Assembly: GCA_035606335.1 (NCBI GenBank)
Contig: DATNFP010000076.1
Coordinates: forward strand, 1-64,000
DNA length: 64,000 nt
Origin: DATNFP01 sp035606335
GTDB lineage: Bacteria; Bacteroidota; Bacteroidia; Chitinophagales; Chitinophagaceae
Reading direction: 5' to 3'
In this document: positions 1-8,852 of the stretch, one piece after another
Numbering within the stretch: the stretch's first letter is position 1
Layout: every line of letters starts with the position of its first letter
Program-made: the position numbers and the translations under genes
The notes under the pieces: model-generated
Told to the model about the DNA's origin: nothing
The model's database searches: none
What the model saw: the letters and a program-made list of their open reading frames with translations, nothing else

Positions 1-714
1 CGGCACACCGTCATGATCCATATCTGCAATGGCAACGGGTATTTCAGGAGCTTCTTCTTCTGATGTTGCAGTTGCTGGCGCTCTATACCCTGGTCTGAAC
101 CAATAGACAATACCAATTGTATGCTGAAGGTGATTCTGGTCATTGTTGGTCAAAGCAACCTTATATCCGGTTTCGAGATTCAGATATATATTTTTATCCA
201 TCCTGATATTAAGGCCTATACCAGCAGGAAAATCTGCACCAAAGAAAACATTATGATACGACCCGGTAATTCCGGCGAATATATATGGCGAGAATTTGTG
301 CTTATCGCGTTCAATAATATTAAAGTTGATGCGGGCATCTAGTTCTCCCAAAAATCTATCCTTTCTGTCTCCCAGATCATAGAATTCTCTATTAATATAA
401 ACCGAATCAGGACTTTTTGTGGGGTATTGTAAATTGGCTAATGATAGTCCTAAATTAAGGTCGAACCATCTGTTTAGCTGAAACCAATATGTAACTCTAA
501 CTAATGGATGCCATAATAAGACACTTCTTTTCCCGGTATCATTCTTGGCATTATCAGCACCATAGGTGATATGCTGTTTGCTAGTGAAAAAATAACTACT
601 TGTTTGTGGGCCATAAAAATCGTAAGCACCAAAATGAACTCCTACTCCCTGCTCTTGTGCAAACAAGGAAGTAGTGCTAAACAACAATAAGACTATTAAT
701 ACTTTAATTTTCAT
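1..714 (-). CDS. OmpA-like outer membrane protein, N-terminal part (cut by window edge)
   Basis: The reading frame starts at the ATG whose complement is 712-714 and is open to base 1, giving 238 codons without a stop. It opens with a Sec signal peptide (MKIKVLIVLL..., cleavage near LFAQ). The next ~200 residues show alternating hydrophobic/aromatic strands typical of an outer-membrane beta barrel. The last visible residues, IADMDHDGVP, match the start of an Asp-rich thrombospondin type 3 calcium-binding linker, which in Bacteroidota usually joins a barrel to a C-terminal OmpA peptidoglycan-binding domain; that domain would lie outside the window, so this is inference. It lies 22 bp behind the small lipoprotein gene and is probably the last gene seen of the susC operon. 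Confidence 0.75.
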   Translation of the reverse strand, partial: MKIKVLIVLLLFSTTSLFAQEQGVGVHFGAYDFYGPQTSSYFFTSKQHITYGADNAKNDTGKRSVLLWHPLVRVTYWFQLNRWFDLNLGLSLANLQYPTKSPDSVYINREFYDLGDRKDRFLGELDARINFNIIERDKHKFSPYIFAGITGSYHNVFFGADFPAGIGLNIRMDKNIYLNLETGYKVALTNNDQNHLQHTIGIVYWFRPGYRAPATATSEEEAPEIPVAIADMDHDGVP

Positions 715-736
715 AATTGTAGCTTTTGGTTAGTAA

Positions 737-1390
737 TTATTGTTTAACAAATGTTCTTAATGAAGTACCAAATCCTGATGCAGTTACTTTATAACTAAAA
801 GATGTATCTCCCGGAACAGTTGTTAAAGAAGCATCCGTCACGATTAAAGTTCCGTCAGCGGTAGGTTGACCTGAAGCTCCGAAATCAATTGTGGTGTCGC
901 TTGTTTGAACGAATACAGCCGAAAAATTAAATCCCGGCGACGCTGTAGTATCCACTCCGCCAAAATTGTCAGTTAAATACATGCCTGTAGCTAACTTAGA
1001 AACATTTACTATGGCACCTGTTGCTCCCCTTAAATATTGTCCAGCCAGATTTTCTGCTGCCGGAACATTTGTAACCCCTACATAAACATTGGCAGATCCC
1101 TTGTATCCATATTGATTAGTCGCCACGATTTGTACTATATACAATCCGGGAGTACTGTTATCTAGTGTACTTTTGTCGATAGTTACCGGAAGCGATTGCT
1201 TATAAACTGAATCGTAAGCGGTAGCCGAAATAGTTGGCAGTGACCCTCCGACAGGTATACTATAATACAGTGATCCTGTAAGTGTCACTGTAGGAGTAGA
1301 TACCCTTACTACCTGGGAAACTGCATTATACTTTTTCTTACAGCCAAGAATACAAAAAACAACTAAAAATAATACTGCTATTTTTTTCAT
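737..1390 (-). CDS. Small lipoprotein with Ig-like domain in the susCD operon
   Basis: A 217-residue lipoprotein. I place the start at the ATG preceding KKIAVLFLVV, because it opens a lipoprotein signal with lipobox ILGC (Cys17); a longer frame reaching 1426 would overlap the susD stop and bury the signal peptide. Residues ~30-105 resemble the bacterial Ig-like fold (DUF5011/BT_2262-like) often found in lipoproteins beside SusC/SusD pairs; the C-terminal half is rich in Gly, Ser and Thr and ends in FVKQ. The gene follows susD by 25 bp on the same strand, so it is likely co-transcribed. A surface-exposed accessory lipoprotein binding the substrate of the neighbouring transporter is a reasonable guess, but the ligand cannot be read from the sequence. 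Confidence 0.7.
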   Translation of the reverse strand: MKKIAVLFLVVFCILGCKKKYNAVSQVVRVSTPTVTLTGSLYYSIPVGGSLPTISATAYDSVYKQSLPVTIDKSTLDNSTPGLYIVQIVATNQYGYKGSANVYVGVTNVPAAENLAGQYLRGATGAIVNVSKLATGMYLTDNFGGVDTTASPGFNFSAVFVQTSDTTIDFGASGQPTADGTLIVTDASLTTVPGDTSFSYKVTASGFGTSLRTFVKQ

Positions 1391-1415
1391 AGAATATCTT
1401 TTTTGGTTAAATAAT

Positions 1416-3023
1416 TTAGCGTACATCCCACCATACTTTAGTGGTTACAGATTTCACGCCAGGGAAGTTTAAATTGGTTGTAAGCGAAGTATTTGGATAT
1501 ATAAATCTCCTTGGAAATACATTTCCGATTATACTGTTTTTAGAGATCACAAAGAAATCAGGATATCCTGTCCTTCTCCATTCTGTCCATGCCTCAAAGC
1601 CCTGATTACCGCACATGCTAAACCATTTTTGCGTAATTATGAAACGCAATTTATCATTTAACGTTCCACCCGAAGGATACTGGGACCAGTAAGCAGGAGA
1701 TATTCCAAACAATGTATCGCCTTTTACGTAAGCATAATAAGCATAGCTTGGAGTTAAATAAACCGGTGTTCTAAGCGTATCTCCATTTGGCAAAACGAAA
1801 CCATTACCTGAAGATAAACCAGCTGTATCTGCAAGTAAGATATTTTGAGCTGCAAATGCACTTGCATAAGCCTGAATATTAGCTTGTATTCCTTGATAAA
1901 ATAAAGAACTATCCATGCCCGCTGGTGCCCAACCTCTTGCGCTTGCTTCTGCCTGTAGAAATAAACTCTCATATTCAGTAAGTAATTTTACTGGTGCTGT
2001 TGCAGAAGCGGAATTATTAGCATCTGCCCCAACATATTGCGAAGGAATTGAGTAGGTACCCGGATTTGCCGGCTGACTGTAATTTCCTTGCGCTATACCA
2101 GCAACAAGGCCATTGGAAAGAGCTTCGTAAAATACATATGCGCGATAATCATTATTACTATTCATTGAATCTATACATGTTTTACTACCAACGACGTTTT
2201 GGGTATTACCTAATTGAACTTCTTGTGTATATAATGGATTTCTACTACCAGCAGTAGTGGTAAAATTTACCTGTGCGTCATCCCCACTTCCCAGGAAAGC
2301 AGCACCTGAACTGTATAATGCTGCGATACCTGCCTGCGCGGTGCCGGGATCTTTTTCACTTAAACGCATCAATACGCGCAACCGTAATGTATTAGCAAAT
2401 TTTTGCCATTGATTCATATTTCCACCATATATTAAATCATCCGCTCCAGGGGTTGAAGGGTCATTAGGATTTATTAAACTATCTGCCCTATCAATATAGG
2501 CAAGTATTCCTTTATAGATCAGTTGCTGCGGGTCATAATGAGGGGAAGTAATACCCCCATCCTGAATTTGTCCTCTTAAAGCTTCCGTAAAAGGAACATC
2601 ACCGAAGGCGTCGGTTAATACCTGAAAAAGGTATGCCCTGAGCAAAATATCAATAGCCATGTATTGCTTTTTGTTCTGCGACGCAGCCAGTTTATCTAGT
2701 TGAAAAAGATCTTCTCCGGCTATATATAAGTTCGTCCAGGGATAATCATATACATCAGCAGTCGGCTGATATTGTTCCAGCTGGCGATATTGGGATGAAT
2801 TGGGATTTTGTGTCCAATATTGCGCCCATATAGAGCCATTTATTTCCATATCTATTCCCATAGCATTGGCAATATATACCTCAGACGTCGGCAGTAATAC
2901 ATCAACAGTTGGATTCTTCAATACATTTGGATCCTTATTTACATCCAAGTATTTCTTGCAGGACGATGCTGTTAGCGAAATTCCTATTATACTACCTATT
3001 ATTAATTTCTGTTTTATTGACAT
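1416..3023 (-). CDS. SusD/RagB family nutrient-binding outer membrane lipoprotein
   Basis: This 535-residue protein is the surface lipoprotein that closes over a SusC-type TonB-dependent channel and captures ligand. The signal is a lipoprotein type with Cys22 (TASSC, followed by KKYLDVNKDPN, the hallmark start of mature SusD-like proteins). The helical TPR-like core contains the family-type stretches NLYIAGEDLFQLDK, YMAIDILLRAYLFQVLTDAFGDVPFTEAL and FANTLRLRVLMRLSEKDP. The C-terminal part has RFIITQKWFSMCGNQGFEAW followed by RTGYPDF, as in the SusD-like_2 subfamily. It lies 24 bp after susC on the same strand. The subfamily does not fix the substrate; nothing else here, such as a glycoside hydrolase or peptidase, points to a specific polymer. 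Confidence 0.93.
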   Translation of the reverse strand: MSIKQKLIIGSIIGISLTASSCKKYLDVNKDPNVLKNPTVDVLLPTSEVYIANAMGIDMEINGSIWAQYWTQNPNSSQYRQLEQYQPTADVYDYPWTNLYIAGEDLFQLDKLAASQNKKQYMAIDILLRAYLFQVLTDAFGDVPFTEALRGQIQDGGITSPHYDPQQLIYKGILAYIDRADSLINPNDPSTPGADDLIYGGNMNQWQKFANTLRLRVLMRLSEKDPGTAQAGIAALYSSGAAFLGSGDDAQVNFTTTAGSRNPLYTQEVQLGNTQNVVGSKTCIDSMNSNNDYRAYVFYEALSNGLVAGIAQGNYSQPANPGTYSIPSQYVGADANNSASATAPVKLLTEYESLFLQAEASARGWAPAGMDSSLFYQGIQANIQAYASAFAAQNILLADTAGLSSGNGFVLPNGDTLRTPVYLTPSYAYYAYVKGDTLFGISPAYWSQYPSGGTLNDKLRFIITQKWFSMCGNQGFEAWTEWRRTGYPDFFVISKNSIIGNVFPRRFIYPNTSLTTNLNFPGVKSVTTKVWWDVR

Positions 3024-3047
3024 AAAATATCTTTTTAGTTACGGGTT

Positions 3048-6000
3048 TTAGAAAGAAACTTTTAATGTTACTCCATAGTTGCGCAAAGAAGGCCTTGCAG
3101 TAAAGTTAAACCCTTGTGCATTTCCATTAGCTCCTGTGACTCCAGATGTTCCTTCTTCAGGATCATCAAATTTGTTGCCTTTCGGAGTCCATAAAATAAG
3201 GTTGTTTCCAAAAACACCTACTTGCAATCCTCCAAATGGTGTTCTTCTTAATACCTTATCGGGAATAGAATAATATAAGCTCGCTTCCTGAAGCTTTATA
3301 TAGCTAGCATCAACTAACGCCTGTGAATATATGGTAGTTTGGAGTGTATTACTGTAATAGTAATATGGCGAATACTTAATTGATGTATTGGTTACATATT
3401 GTCCGCTACTATTTACATATACTGAATTAGGAAAAACTTGCGGATCCCTGTTCACAGTTTCAGCAGCAGTACCATTAAAGTCCATATTATTTTTGTTTCT
3501 GCTATAAAATACACCGCCTTGCTTGGTTACAAATAGCAAATTCAATGCAAAGCCTTTATAGCTTAGGTTAGTTCCCCACGATGCTATAAATCTTGGTTGA
3601 AATGTTCCTTTGTAAACAGGTGTGGTAGTAGCCAATGGAATACCTGTTGTTTGTGTACCCGGTGTTCCATTCACTACCACGTGACCTTGTGGATCGTGTA
3701 AAAGATCTATTGCATAAAACGACCCTATCGGCCTCCCCACTGCAGCATCTATACCCATTCCCAAAAATCCGCCTAGTGTAACCTGCGATAAACCATTTTC
3801 AAGGCTCAATACTTTATTAACATTTTGGCTGTAGGTTCCGTATAGTTCCCATTTAAAACCGGAAGGTGTAGAAATAGGTGTTACTCTGGCAGTTAGTTCT
3901 ACGCCTTTATTTTGTACGTCTCCAAGATTTACTTGTTGGAAACTAAACCCGGTTTCAGGCGCTGCAGGCACTGTTAATATTTCATCGTAACTAAGACTAT
4001 AATAATAAGTAGCAGTAATATTCACCCTGTTGTGAAAAAATGAAAGTTCAGCACCCACTTCCCATGAGTCTGTTCTTTCAGGCCTCAGGGCAGAGTCTGC
4101 TATTACATTTTGTATGTCATATCCCGGTTGTGAATTGAAAGGGAATACATTTGTTGCACCAAAACCTGTCTGGATCTGGGTTTTAGAATATCCGGGCGGA
4201 TTGTTTTGATAAGCTGAAGCGCCATGTCCAACGGAAGCATACCCTGCTCTGAGCTTACCATAATTCAAAATATTATCCTTGAATTTGCCTTTCATTCCTT
4301 CTGTAAATACCCAAGAAGTATTGATGCTTGGATAAAAATAAGAGTTATTACCAGTGAGTAATGTTGAAGTCCAGTCATTGCGGGCAGTTAAGTCCAAAAA
4401 CAACCTGTTTTTATATTTAAAATCTGCTGTCCCGTACAAGCCAAGTGACCTTGTTTGTATTAAGAGATTTTGGGCATAAATTGGCCCTTGAGCATTATCA
4501 AAATTGTAGAATCCTGGTTCTTTTAATCCATTGTTTGCAGGATCTATATTGCTAAGTAGTGAAGTAGTATTTGACAAACGCATATTATAGCCTCCTAGTA
4601 CATCAAATCCAAAATCATCGCTTAGTTCTTTTTTATATGTAGCGATTAGATCATTATTTAATGACAGTGAGTTTACATATGACTCTTCATATCCTCCCGG
4701 TCCTGACTGCGGATTTTGGGCGTATAGTGGATCAAAGGCAATGGAACTATATAAAGGCTGTTTATAAAATGCTCTATCTGCAGATATATCTCCCCCAAAC
4801 CTATCATAAATATCTATGTTTTCGTTAGGTCTGAAACCCAGTAATACATCCCCCAAAATTCGATCTGTTTTTTCACGGTTATCATAATTTTGCACTAACC
4901 AATATGGGTTCTTAGTGTATGCGCCATAATAGCCATATCTATTCACACCGCTGGCATCCGTATACTGCATTGAATTAAAAACATTATTTATGTCCTTCAA
5001 TTCCCATATTGGAATGTCTCTCGCCGTTTCGAATACATTATCATAAATAGATCCTGCATATTGCCCTCCGGCTTCTACCCTTGAGCTGACGTTGATGTAG
5101 TTTACATTAATGGTTGAATAAAACTTATTACTTAACTGGGTGCTGCCGTTAAATCGTATATTGTATTTGTCATAAAAAGTATTCGGTATTACACCTGTAT
5201 TGTTTAATGTGCCTATTGACATGAAATAGGACGAGTTTTCACTTCCTCCTGCCAACGACACATAATTTTCCATCGTTTGTGCTTTATTGAAAAAGCTTTT
5301 TATATTATCAGGTTGATCAGAGTATGGTTTTACTCTTTGTGAATCACCGATGATCTGACCCCAGGGACGAAGCTTTCCATCAAATGGAAGCCCCCAACTA
5401 AAGTTCTCACGTCTGTCGTCTGCAATACCATCGTATATATTACCTTGCCCATACTTATGCTGAAAATCCGGATATTTTAATATATCCGATTCTGTATATG
5501 TTGCCTTATATGTGATCTCGGTTTTCTTTTTGCCAGTTCTGTTTTTACCTGTTTTTGTAGTGATCATTATAGCGCCGTTTGCACCGATAGAACCATATAA
5601 TGCGGCAGCTGCAGGACCTTCCAACACTGTTACCGATTCTATATCTTCGGGATTAATATCGTTAGCACTATTACCAAAATCGATCTGATTAAGTGGTGCC
5701 TGAGTTGACAGATTACCATTAAATGCATCAGCTGTTCTACCGCGGTTGCTTATTATTACCCCATCCACCACTATTAAAGCATTATTATCTCCTAAAATTG
5801 ATTTTTCGCCCCTCAGTACCACCCTTGTAGAACCACCTGGTCCACCCGTTGAACTTGTTATATTTGCTCCTGCTACTTTTCCCTGCAATGCAGATATTGC
5901 ACTTACATTATTACCAGCTGTCAGTTCCTGGTTCGAAACTGTCGTTGCAGAGTATCCTAATTCTCTTTTTTCTCTTCTTACAGCCAATGCTGTTACAACT

Positions 6001-6311
6001 GTTCCCTGTAATTCTTTGGCAGCTGGTGATAACCGCACACTTATATTCGCACTGGTCGCGCTTACTTCCTGCGTACCATAGCCTACTGCCTGTATCACTA
6101 ACGTTTTACTTTCATCCGGGACATTTAATTGAAAATTCCCGTCTATGTCAGTAACTGTACCCGTCTGGGTTCCTTTTACCGTAACTCCCGCGCCGGGAAA
6201 GCCTTGTCCGTTTTCGTCCAATACCCGTCCTTTAACTAAATGAGCCTGCGCCAATGCAGACTCACCTCCCACCGTTATCAGCAGGAATAACAATAGCAAA
6301 ATTCTTTTCAT
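3048..6311 (-). CDS. SusC/RagA family TonB-linked outer membrane protein
   Basis: A TonB-dependent outer-membrane transporter that works with the SusD lipoprotein encoded just downstream. I start at the ATG complementary to 6309-6311, because KRILLLLFLLITVGG then forms the signal peptide; an upstream in-frame ATG at 6359 would add 16 non-signal residues. Order of domains in the 1087-residue product: signal peptide; carboxypeptidase D-like regulatory domain with VKGRVLDENGQGFPGAGVTV; plug domain with the SusC-typical VVVDGVIISN and DIESVTVLEGPAAAALYG; then a 22-strand-type barrel ending in NYGVTLKVSF with a terminal Phe. Length is normal for SusC. No ECF sigma/anti-sigma pair is adjacent; the upstream intergenic region carries inverted repeats that could be operators. 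Confidence 0.95.
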   Translation of the reverse strand: MKRILLLLFLLITVGGESALAQAHLVKGRVLDENGQGFPGAGVTVKGTQTGTVTDIDGNFQLNVPDESKTLVIQAVGYGTQEVSATSANISVRLSPAAKELQGTVVTALAVRREKRELGYSATTVSNQELTAGNNVSAISALQGKVAGANITSSTGGPGGSTRVVLRGEKSILGDNNALIVVDGVIISNRGRTADAFNGNLSTQAPLNQIDFGNSANDINPEDIESVTVLEGPAAAALYGSIGANGAIMITTKTGKNRTGKKKTEITYKATYTESDILKYPDFQHKYGQGNIYDGIADDRRENFSWGLPFDGKLRPWGQIIGDSQRVKPYSDQPDNIKSFFNKAQTMENYVSLAGGSENSSYFMSIGTLNNTGVIPNTFYDKYNIRFNGSTQLSNKFYSTINVNYINVSSRVEAGGQYAGSIYDNVFETARDIPIWELKDINNVFNSMQYTDASGVNRYGYYGAYTKNPYWLVQNYDNREKTDRILGDVLLGFRPNENIDIYDRFGGDISADRAFYKQPLYSSIAFDPLYAQNPQSGPGGYEESYVNSLSLNNDLIATYKKELSDDFGFDVLGGYNMRLSNTTSLLSNIDPANNGLKEPGFYNFDNAQGPIYAQNLLIQTRSLGLYGTADFKYKNRLFLDLTARNDWTSTLLTGNNSYFYPSINTSWVFTEGMKGKFKDNILNYGKLRAGYASVGHGASAYQNNPPGYSKTQIQTGFGATNVFPFNSQPGYDIQNVIADSALRPERTDSWEVGAELSFFHNRVNITATYYYSLSYDEILTVPAAPETGFSFQQVNLGDVQNKGVELTARVTPISTPSGFKWELYGTYSQNVNKVLSLENGLSQVTLGGFLGMGIDAAVGRPIGSFYAIDLLHDPQGHVVVNGTPGTQTTGIPLATTTPVYKGTFQPRFIASWGTNLSYKGFALNLLFVTKQGGVFYSRNKNNMDFNGTAAETVNRDPQVFPNSVYVNSSGQYVTNTSIKYSPYYYYSNTLQTTIYSQALVDASYIKLQEASLYYSIPDKVLRRTPFGGLQVGVFGNNLILWTPKGNKFDDPEEGTSGVTGANGNAQGFNFTARPSLRNYGVTLKVSF

Positions 6312-6400
6312 ACTCTTTAAATTTTCGTTAAGTGAAAAACATCCTTTTTTAAATGACATGAATAGATTTTAAATGGGTGACATTTAGGGTTAATTCGTAT

Positions 6401-6414
6401 ATGAATATATTCAT
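6401..6414. promoter_or_regulatory. Perfect 14-bp palindrome upstream of susC
   Basis: The sequence ATGAATATATTCAT is a perfect palindrome about 90 bp upstream of the susC start. It is AT-rich, so chance occurrence is possible, but it sits next to a second inverted repeat and could be a dimeric regulator site. Confidence 0.3.
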
Positions 6415-6418
6415 TTTA

Positions 6419-6445
6419 TGCTAAAAAATCAAGCCATTTTTAGCA
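6419..6445. promoter_or_regulatory. 9-bp inverted repeat upstream of susC
   Basis: TGCTAAAAA and TTTTTAGCA are perfect inverted arms separated by 9 bases. Position and symmetry suit an operator or a transcription-linked hairpin in the susC upstream region. No regulator gene is adjacent to name. Confidence 0.35.
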
Positions 6446-6724
6446 ATTAATTAACAGTATTTTAAATATACATTAATAGATAATATGGGGAAAATCCCTG
6501 TTTGCAATATTTATTATAAATTATCTCCATCTAACTCTGTTTACAATCATAGCACTATCCTATCCCCCCCATTTCACCTATTTATGCTTTTATCATAATG
6601 ATCGACATAGAGATATTGCTTAATTTAAACCTCTATTTTGCTAAACCTATAATAAAATTATTTCAAAATAATAATTGAAAATCAATTTGTTACGAAATAG
6701 ACATAAAAATTTGTAATGAATTTC

Positions 6725-6755
6725 TTGGTGCTATCAATGTATGAGTTTACCTTTG
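6725..6755 (+). promoter_or_regulatory. Promoter of the rplM-rpsI-rpsB operon
   Basis: TACCTTTG at 6748-6755 matches the Bacteroidota -7 element TAnnTTTG. A TTG core of the -33 element lies at 6725-6727, leaving a 20-bp spacer, within the usual range. Transcription would start near 6762, giving a ~70-nt leader before rplM at 6835. Confidence 0.65.
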
Positions 6756-6834
6756 CAGTCCAAAAAATTTTATAGCGGTTAATGATCTGATTAATAGGTG
6801 CATTTACTGCTAAAATCAAGAGATATCATATAAA

Positions 6835-7278
6835 ATGAGACACCTAAGTTTTAAAACACAGTCGGCGAACGAAAAGATAGTGAAGCGTGATTGGTATGTT
6901 GTTGATGCAACAAATCAAACAATGGGCCGTATGAGCTCTAAGATCGCGTCCGTATTGCGCGGTAAGAACAAAGTTTATTATACGCCTCACTTCGATTGCG
7001 GAGATTACGTAGTTGTGATCAATTCAGGCAAGGTAGTTTTCACCGGCAACAAAATGGAAGAAAAAGAATACCAAACCTTCTCTGGCTATCCTGGTGGACA
7101 AAAAATAGAGACAGCAAAAGAAATGATACATCGTCGTCCTAACCTGATGATAGAACGTGCTGTAAAAGGCATGCTTCCTAAAAACCGCCTGGGACGCGCT
7201 ATGTACAAAAAGCTTTTTGTTTATGAAGGTGCTGAACACCCTCATAAAGCACAACAGCCAAAGGAATTAAAATTCTAA
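6835..7278 (+). CDS. rplM: 50S ribosomal protein L13
   Basis: Ribosomal protein L13 of the large subunit, an early assembly protein that binds 23S rRNA. The 147-residue product has the family core: WYVVDATNQTMGRMSSKIA near the N-terminus, GDYVVVINSGKVVFTG in the middle and MIERAVKGMLPKNRLGR followed by the conserved YKKLFVYEGAEHPH end. Length is typical for the phylum. It is the first gene of the rplM-rpsI-rpsB order; rpsI follows after 35 bp. The ~70-nt leader could hold an autoregulatory L13 leader structure, which I could not fold by eye. Confidence 0.98.
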   Translation: MRHLSFKTQSANEKIVKRDWYVVDATNQTMGRMSSKIASVLRGKNKVYYTPHFDCGDYVVVINSGKVVFTGNKMEEKEYQTFSGYPGGQKIETAKEMIHRRPNLMIERAVKGMLPKNRLGRAMYKKLFVYEGAEHPHKAQQPKELKF

Positions 7279-7313
7279 GGATTATTTCAAAAAAGAAAAC
7301 CATTCAATATAAA

Positions 7314-7703
7314 ATGGAAAAACAAAAAAATGCCGTAGGTCGCCGTAAAGAAGCCGTTGCTCGTGTATATCTCAGCAAGGGTACAGGTAATATCACGGTA
7401 AACGAAAAAGAATATAAAGCGTATTTCCCTATCATGTATCTTCAGAACCAGGTGGAGCTGCCAATGAAAACTGTTGATGTAGCCAGCTCTTTCGATGTGG
7501 TTGTAAATGTACAGGGTGGTGGTCCTAAAGGTCAGGCAGAAGCTGTGAAAATGGCTATTGCCCGTGTTCTGTGCGAGGTTAATCCGGAGTATCGTCCTGC
7601 TCTTAAAAAAGAAGGTCTGTTACGCCGCGATCCACGCTCAGTAGAACGTAAGAAATTTGGTAAACGTAAAGCTCGCCGTAGCTTCCAGTTCTCTAAACGT
7701 TAG
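7314..7703 (+). CDS. rpsI: 30S ribosomal protein S9
   Basis: Ribosomal protein S9 of the small-subunit head, whose C-terminal tail reaches the P-site tRNA. The 129-residue product shows the family signature AVGRRKEAVARVYLSKGTGN at the N-terminus, GGGPKGQAEAVKMAIARVL in the middle and the basic tail KKFGKRKARRSFQFSKR ending in the conserved SKR. Second gene of the ribosomal operon, 35 bp after rplM and 45 bp before rpsB. Confidence 0.98.
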   Translation: MEKQKNAVGRRKEAVARVYLSKGTGNITVNEKEYKAYFPIMYLQNQVELPMKTVDVASSFDVVVNVQGGGPKGQAEAVKMAIARVLCEVNPEYRPALKKEGLLRRDPRSVERKKFGKRKARRSFQFSKR

Positions 7704-7748
7704 TTGCTGCTGTACATTAATTTTTTTAACCAACAAGAAAACATTTAA

Positions 7749-8741
7749 ATGGAAGATAATAAAAATTTACACCAGCAACTTCTTGAAGCAGGTGTGCATT
7801 TCGGCCACTTAAAGAAAAAGTGGAATCCCAAAATGTTACCATACATTTTCGCTGAAAAGAATGGTATCCATATCATAGACCTGAACAAAACTATTGAAGG
7901 CCTTGATGAAGCTGCAGCAGCATTAAAGTCTATAGCTAAGAGTGGCAAAAAGATCATGTTTGTTGCTACTAAAAAACAAGCTAAAGAAATAGTGGCAGAA
8001 GCAGCACAAAAGGTAAATATGCCTTTTGTAACAGAACGCTGGTTGGGTGGTATGCTTACTAACTTTAGCACTATCCGCAAAAGCGTGAAGAAAATGCTGA
8101 GCATTGAAAAAATGCTTATGGATGGCACAATGGATAGCGTTACTAAAAAAGAACGTTTGACGCTGAGCCGCAGCAAAGAAAAAATGGAAAAAGTATTGGG
8201 TGGTATCTCCCAGATGGGCCGCACACCGGCTGCATTATTTATGATAGATATCAGTCATGAACATATTGCGCTTGCAGAAGCAAAACGCCTTGGTATCAGC
8301 ACATTTGCGATGGTAGATACCAATAGCGATCCTACAAAAGTAGATTTTGCTATCCCTGCCAACGATGATGCTACAAAATCTATAGCGATCATCACTAATT
8401 ACCTCACTGCAGCCATCCTTGAAGGTTTGCAGGAACGTTCTCAGGCTAAGGAAAACGAGGAAGAAAATGCTTCTGGTGAAGAAGTTCAGGAAAAAACCCG
8501 TGGTATGGAGCTTACGGATGAGGATAATGAAGGTGGTAAAGGCGGTCGTCGTGGACGTAGCGCTGGCAGTCGTCAGGGTCAAGGTCAGGGTAGCGGCACT
8601 GGCGGTGGAAATCGTCAGGGTGGTACTGGTGGAGCTAACCGTGGTGGTGGCGGTGGAAATCGCGGCGGCGGAGCTAACCGTGGTGGCGGCGCTGGTGGCA
8701 ATCGCCCAGGTGGCGGCAACCGTACAGGTGCTAAACGCTAA
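7749..8741 (+). CDS. rpsB: 30S ribosomal protein S2 with long Gly/Arg/Asn-rich tail
   Basis: Ribosomal protein S2, needed for binding of S1 and for translation initiation. The conserved core covers about residues 1-230, with the typical LLEAGVHFGHLKKKWNPKM start, RWLGGMLTNFSTIRKSV and later DTNSDPTKVDFAIPANDDA. Beyond the core is an unusual ~95-residue extension: first acidic (KENEEENASGEEV), then low-complexity and basic, built from repeated GGxNRGGG-type units, ending in RTGAKR. Total 330 residues against ~240-260 for a usual S2. The tail resembles RGG-type RNA-binding stretches. Last gene of the operon; a strong terminator follows at 8773. Confidence 0.97.
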   Translation: MEDNKNLHQQLLEAGVHFGHLKKKWNPKMLPYIFAEKNGIHIIDLNKTIEGLDEAAAALKSIAKSGKKIMFVATKKQAKEIVAEAAQKVNMPFVTERWLGGMLTNFSTIRKSVKKMLSIEKMLMDGTMDSVTKKERLTLSRSKEKMEKVLGGISQMGRTPAALFMIDISHEHIALAEAKRLGISTFAMVDTNSDPTKVDFAIPANDDATKSIAIITNYLTAAILEGLQERSQAKENEEENASGEEVQEKTRGMELTDEDNEGGKGGRRGRSAGSRQGQGQGSGTGGGNRQGGTGGANRGGGGGNRGGGANRGGGAGGNRPGGGNRTGAKR

Positions 8742-8772
8742 GAAACACGCATTTATAAATTTTAATATAGCA

Positions 8773-8798
8773 TTAAAGCCCCACGTTTGGGGCTTTAA
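8773..8798 (+). terminator. Rho-independent terminator after rpsB
   Basis: AAAGCCCC and GGGGCTTT form a perfect 8-bp stem (10 bp with flanking TT/AA) around a 6-base loop, 31 bp after the rpsB stop. The T tract is short, so efficiency is uncertain. It separates rpsB from tsf. Confidence 0.7.
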
Positions 8799-8852
8799 AT
8801 TTAAAAGACGAATTTTGCACCCTTATTAAAAACAAAATAAAAGGTATAAACA

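Larger units (their letters stand above)
6312..6724. other. Divergent intergenic region between susC and the rplM operon
   Basis: About 400 bases with no gene. The susC-proximal side is extremely AT-rich and carries two inverted repeats (separate entries). I find no TAnnTTTG box in the minus orientation near the susC start, so the susC promoter is not identified. The rplM side carries a good promoter (6725-6755). Confidence 0.6.

Noticed and set aside
1754..1972. Minus-strand frame inside susD
   Set aside because: Out-of-frame overlap with the well-supported susD gene.
8419..8829. Long plus-strand frame overlapping the rpsB tail
   Set aside because: It is an out-of-frame reading of the Gly/Arg-rich repeat of rpsB, giving a Val/Ala-rich low-complexity product with no start context.
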